Of a stretch of DNA of 64,000 bases, positions 63,738 through 64,000 are shown in pieces. A model generated the notes under the pieces. That model was not told the origin of the DNA and ran no database searches. It saw only the letters and a list, made by a program, of their open reading frames with translations. How positions within the stretch are numbered: position 1 is the first letter of the stretch; each line of letters opens with the position of its first letter. The stretch comes from Saccoglossus kowalevskii (lineage: Eukaryota > Hemichordata > Enteropneusta > Harrimaniidae), in the NCBI RefSeq assembly GCF_000003605.2, contig NW_003116451.1, positions 498,141 to 562,140 of the forward strand, in the 5' to 3' direction. The position numbers and the translations under genes are program-made.

Positions 63738-64000
63738 CTGCACAATAATATCCTCGACTTCAAAAGAGTCCCAGCAGGGTCGACGTTCAATCACCCGACA
63801 TTTGAGCCACCCGTTGCGGTCCTCGTCCGACACGTCCTCTCCACGATGATCATTGCTAAGCTCATGTACTGAGAAAACTATTGAGTAGACTACTTGGGCA
63901 CAGATTGTTCTTCCAGTATGGCGAATGGTAAAGTATACAACACTCACATTTATCTGGAGAATATACGTATTCATTACCTTTCCAGAAACAGAAACCGACG
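63738..64000 (-). CDS. Probable exon region of an unrecognised minus-strand gene (5' part outside window)
   Basis: A minus frame is open from the window edge to donor CAG|GTTAGC (63732-63737), ending GWLKCRVIERRPCWDSFEVE then DIIVQ. Two models fit. Either one exon is open to the edge, or 63948-64000 (VGFCFWKGNEYVYSPDK, donor T|GTGAGT) is spliced over a 79-nt intron to 63738-63868 (acceptor gttttctcag), which keeps phase. The C/W pattern near WDSFEVED faintly recalls the end of a TGF-beta-family propeptide; this is a guess. The stretch is GC-richer and more polar than its surroundings. Confidence 0.4.

Noticed and set aside
1-64000. LTR elements, endogenous viruses, Polintons, CRISPR arrays, rRNA genes
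   Set aside because: No paired long terminal repeats, reverse transcriptase, integrase, capsid-like, spacer-repeat or rRNA sequence was recognised by eye; a library search would be decisive.

Overview
The window is AT-rich animal nuclear DNA with long introns, GT-AG splice sites, dispersed repeats, two assembly gaps (46202-46633 and 57917-58118) and no operon-like packing. A gene joining a C-type lectin domain to the start of a GAIN region, together with a tRNA-derived SINE, small TTAA-flanked inverted-repeat elements and poly-G dispersed repeats, suggests an invertebrate deuterostome such as a lancelet, hemichordate or echinoderm. That is inference; no taxon-specific marker was seen.

Layout. 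1-9.4 kb: the one well-supported gene, on the minus strand. Seven coding exons with matching phases run from a signal peptide (9315-9372) through a C-type lectin domain to GAIN-like helices, and the gene leaves the window at its 3' end. The 6.7-kb first intron holds a SINE, a poly-G repeat, a tandemly duplicated segment with a channel-like relic, and an ABCA-like open exon on the other strand. 9.4-18 kb: mostly intergenic, with a probable terminal exon (14722-14895) and a decayed TTAA element. 18.2-19.4 kb: an inverted-repeat element followed by a candidate two-exon gene for a small secreted glycoprotein. 19.4-33 kb: sparse exon-like pieces on both strands, a TTAA element, a pair of CCAAT-palindrome repeats and two unrelated 21-bp minisatellites. 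33-39 kb: a CRE/TATA promoter-like site, a hairpin with an RFX X-box in its loop, a 36-bp minisatellite of about 0.9 kb, and an acidic first coding exon at 38593. 39-63.7 kb: nearly gene-free, with two further TTAA elements, a tRNA-like SINE remnant, and a CpG-rich patch holding CTCF-like and Kaiso-like sites. 63.7-64 kb: an exon region of a minus-strand gene that continues beyond the window.

Only the lectin/GAIN gene rests on domain homology plus phase consistency. The other coding calls rest on splice signals, open frames and composition. Open frames of 30-60 codons are common by chance in 64 kb, so those calls carry low confidence. No retroviral, LTR, Polinton, CRISPR or functional tRNA/rRNA feature was recognised.
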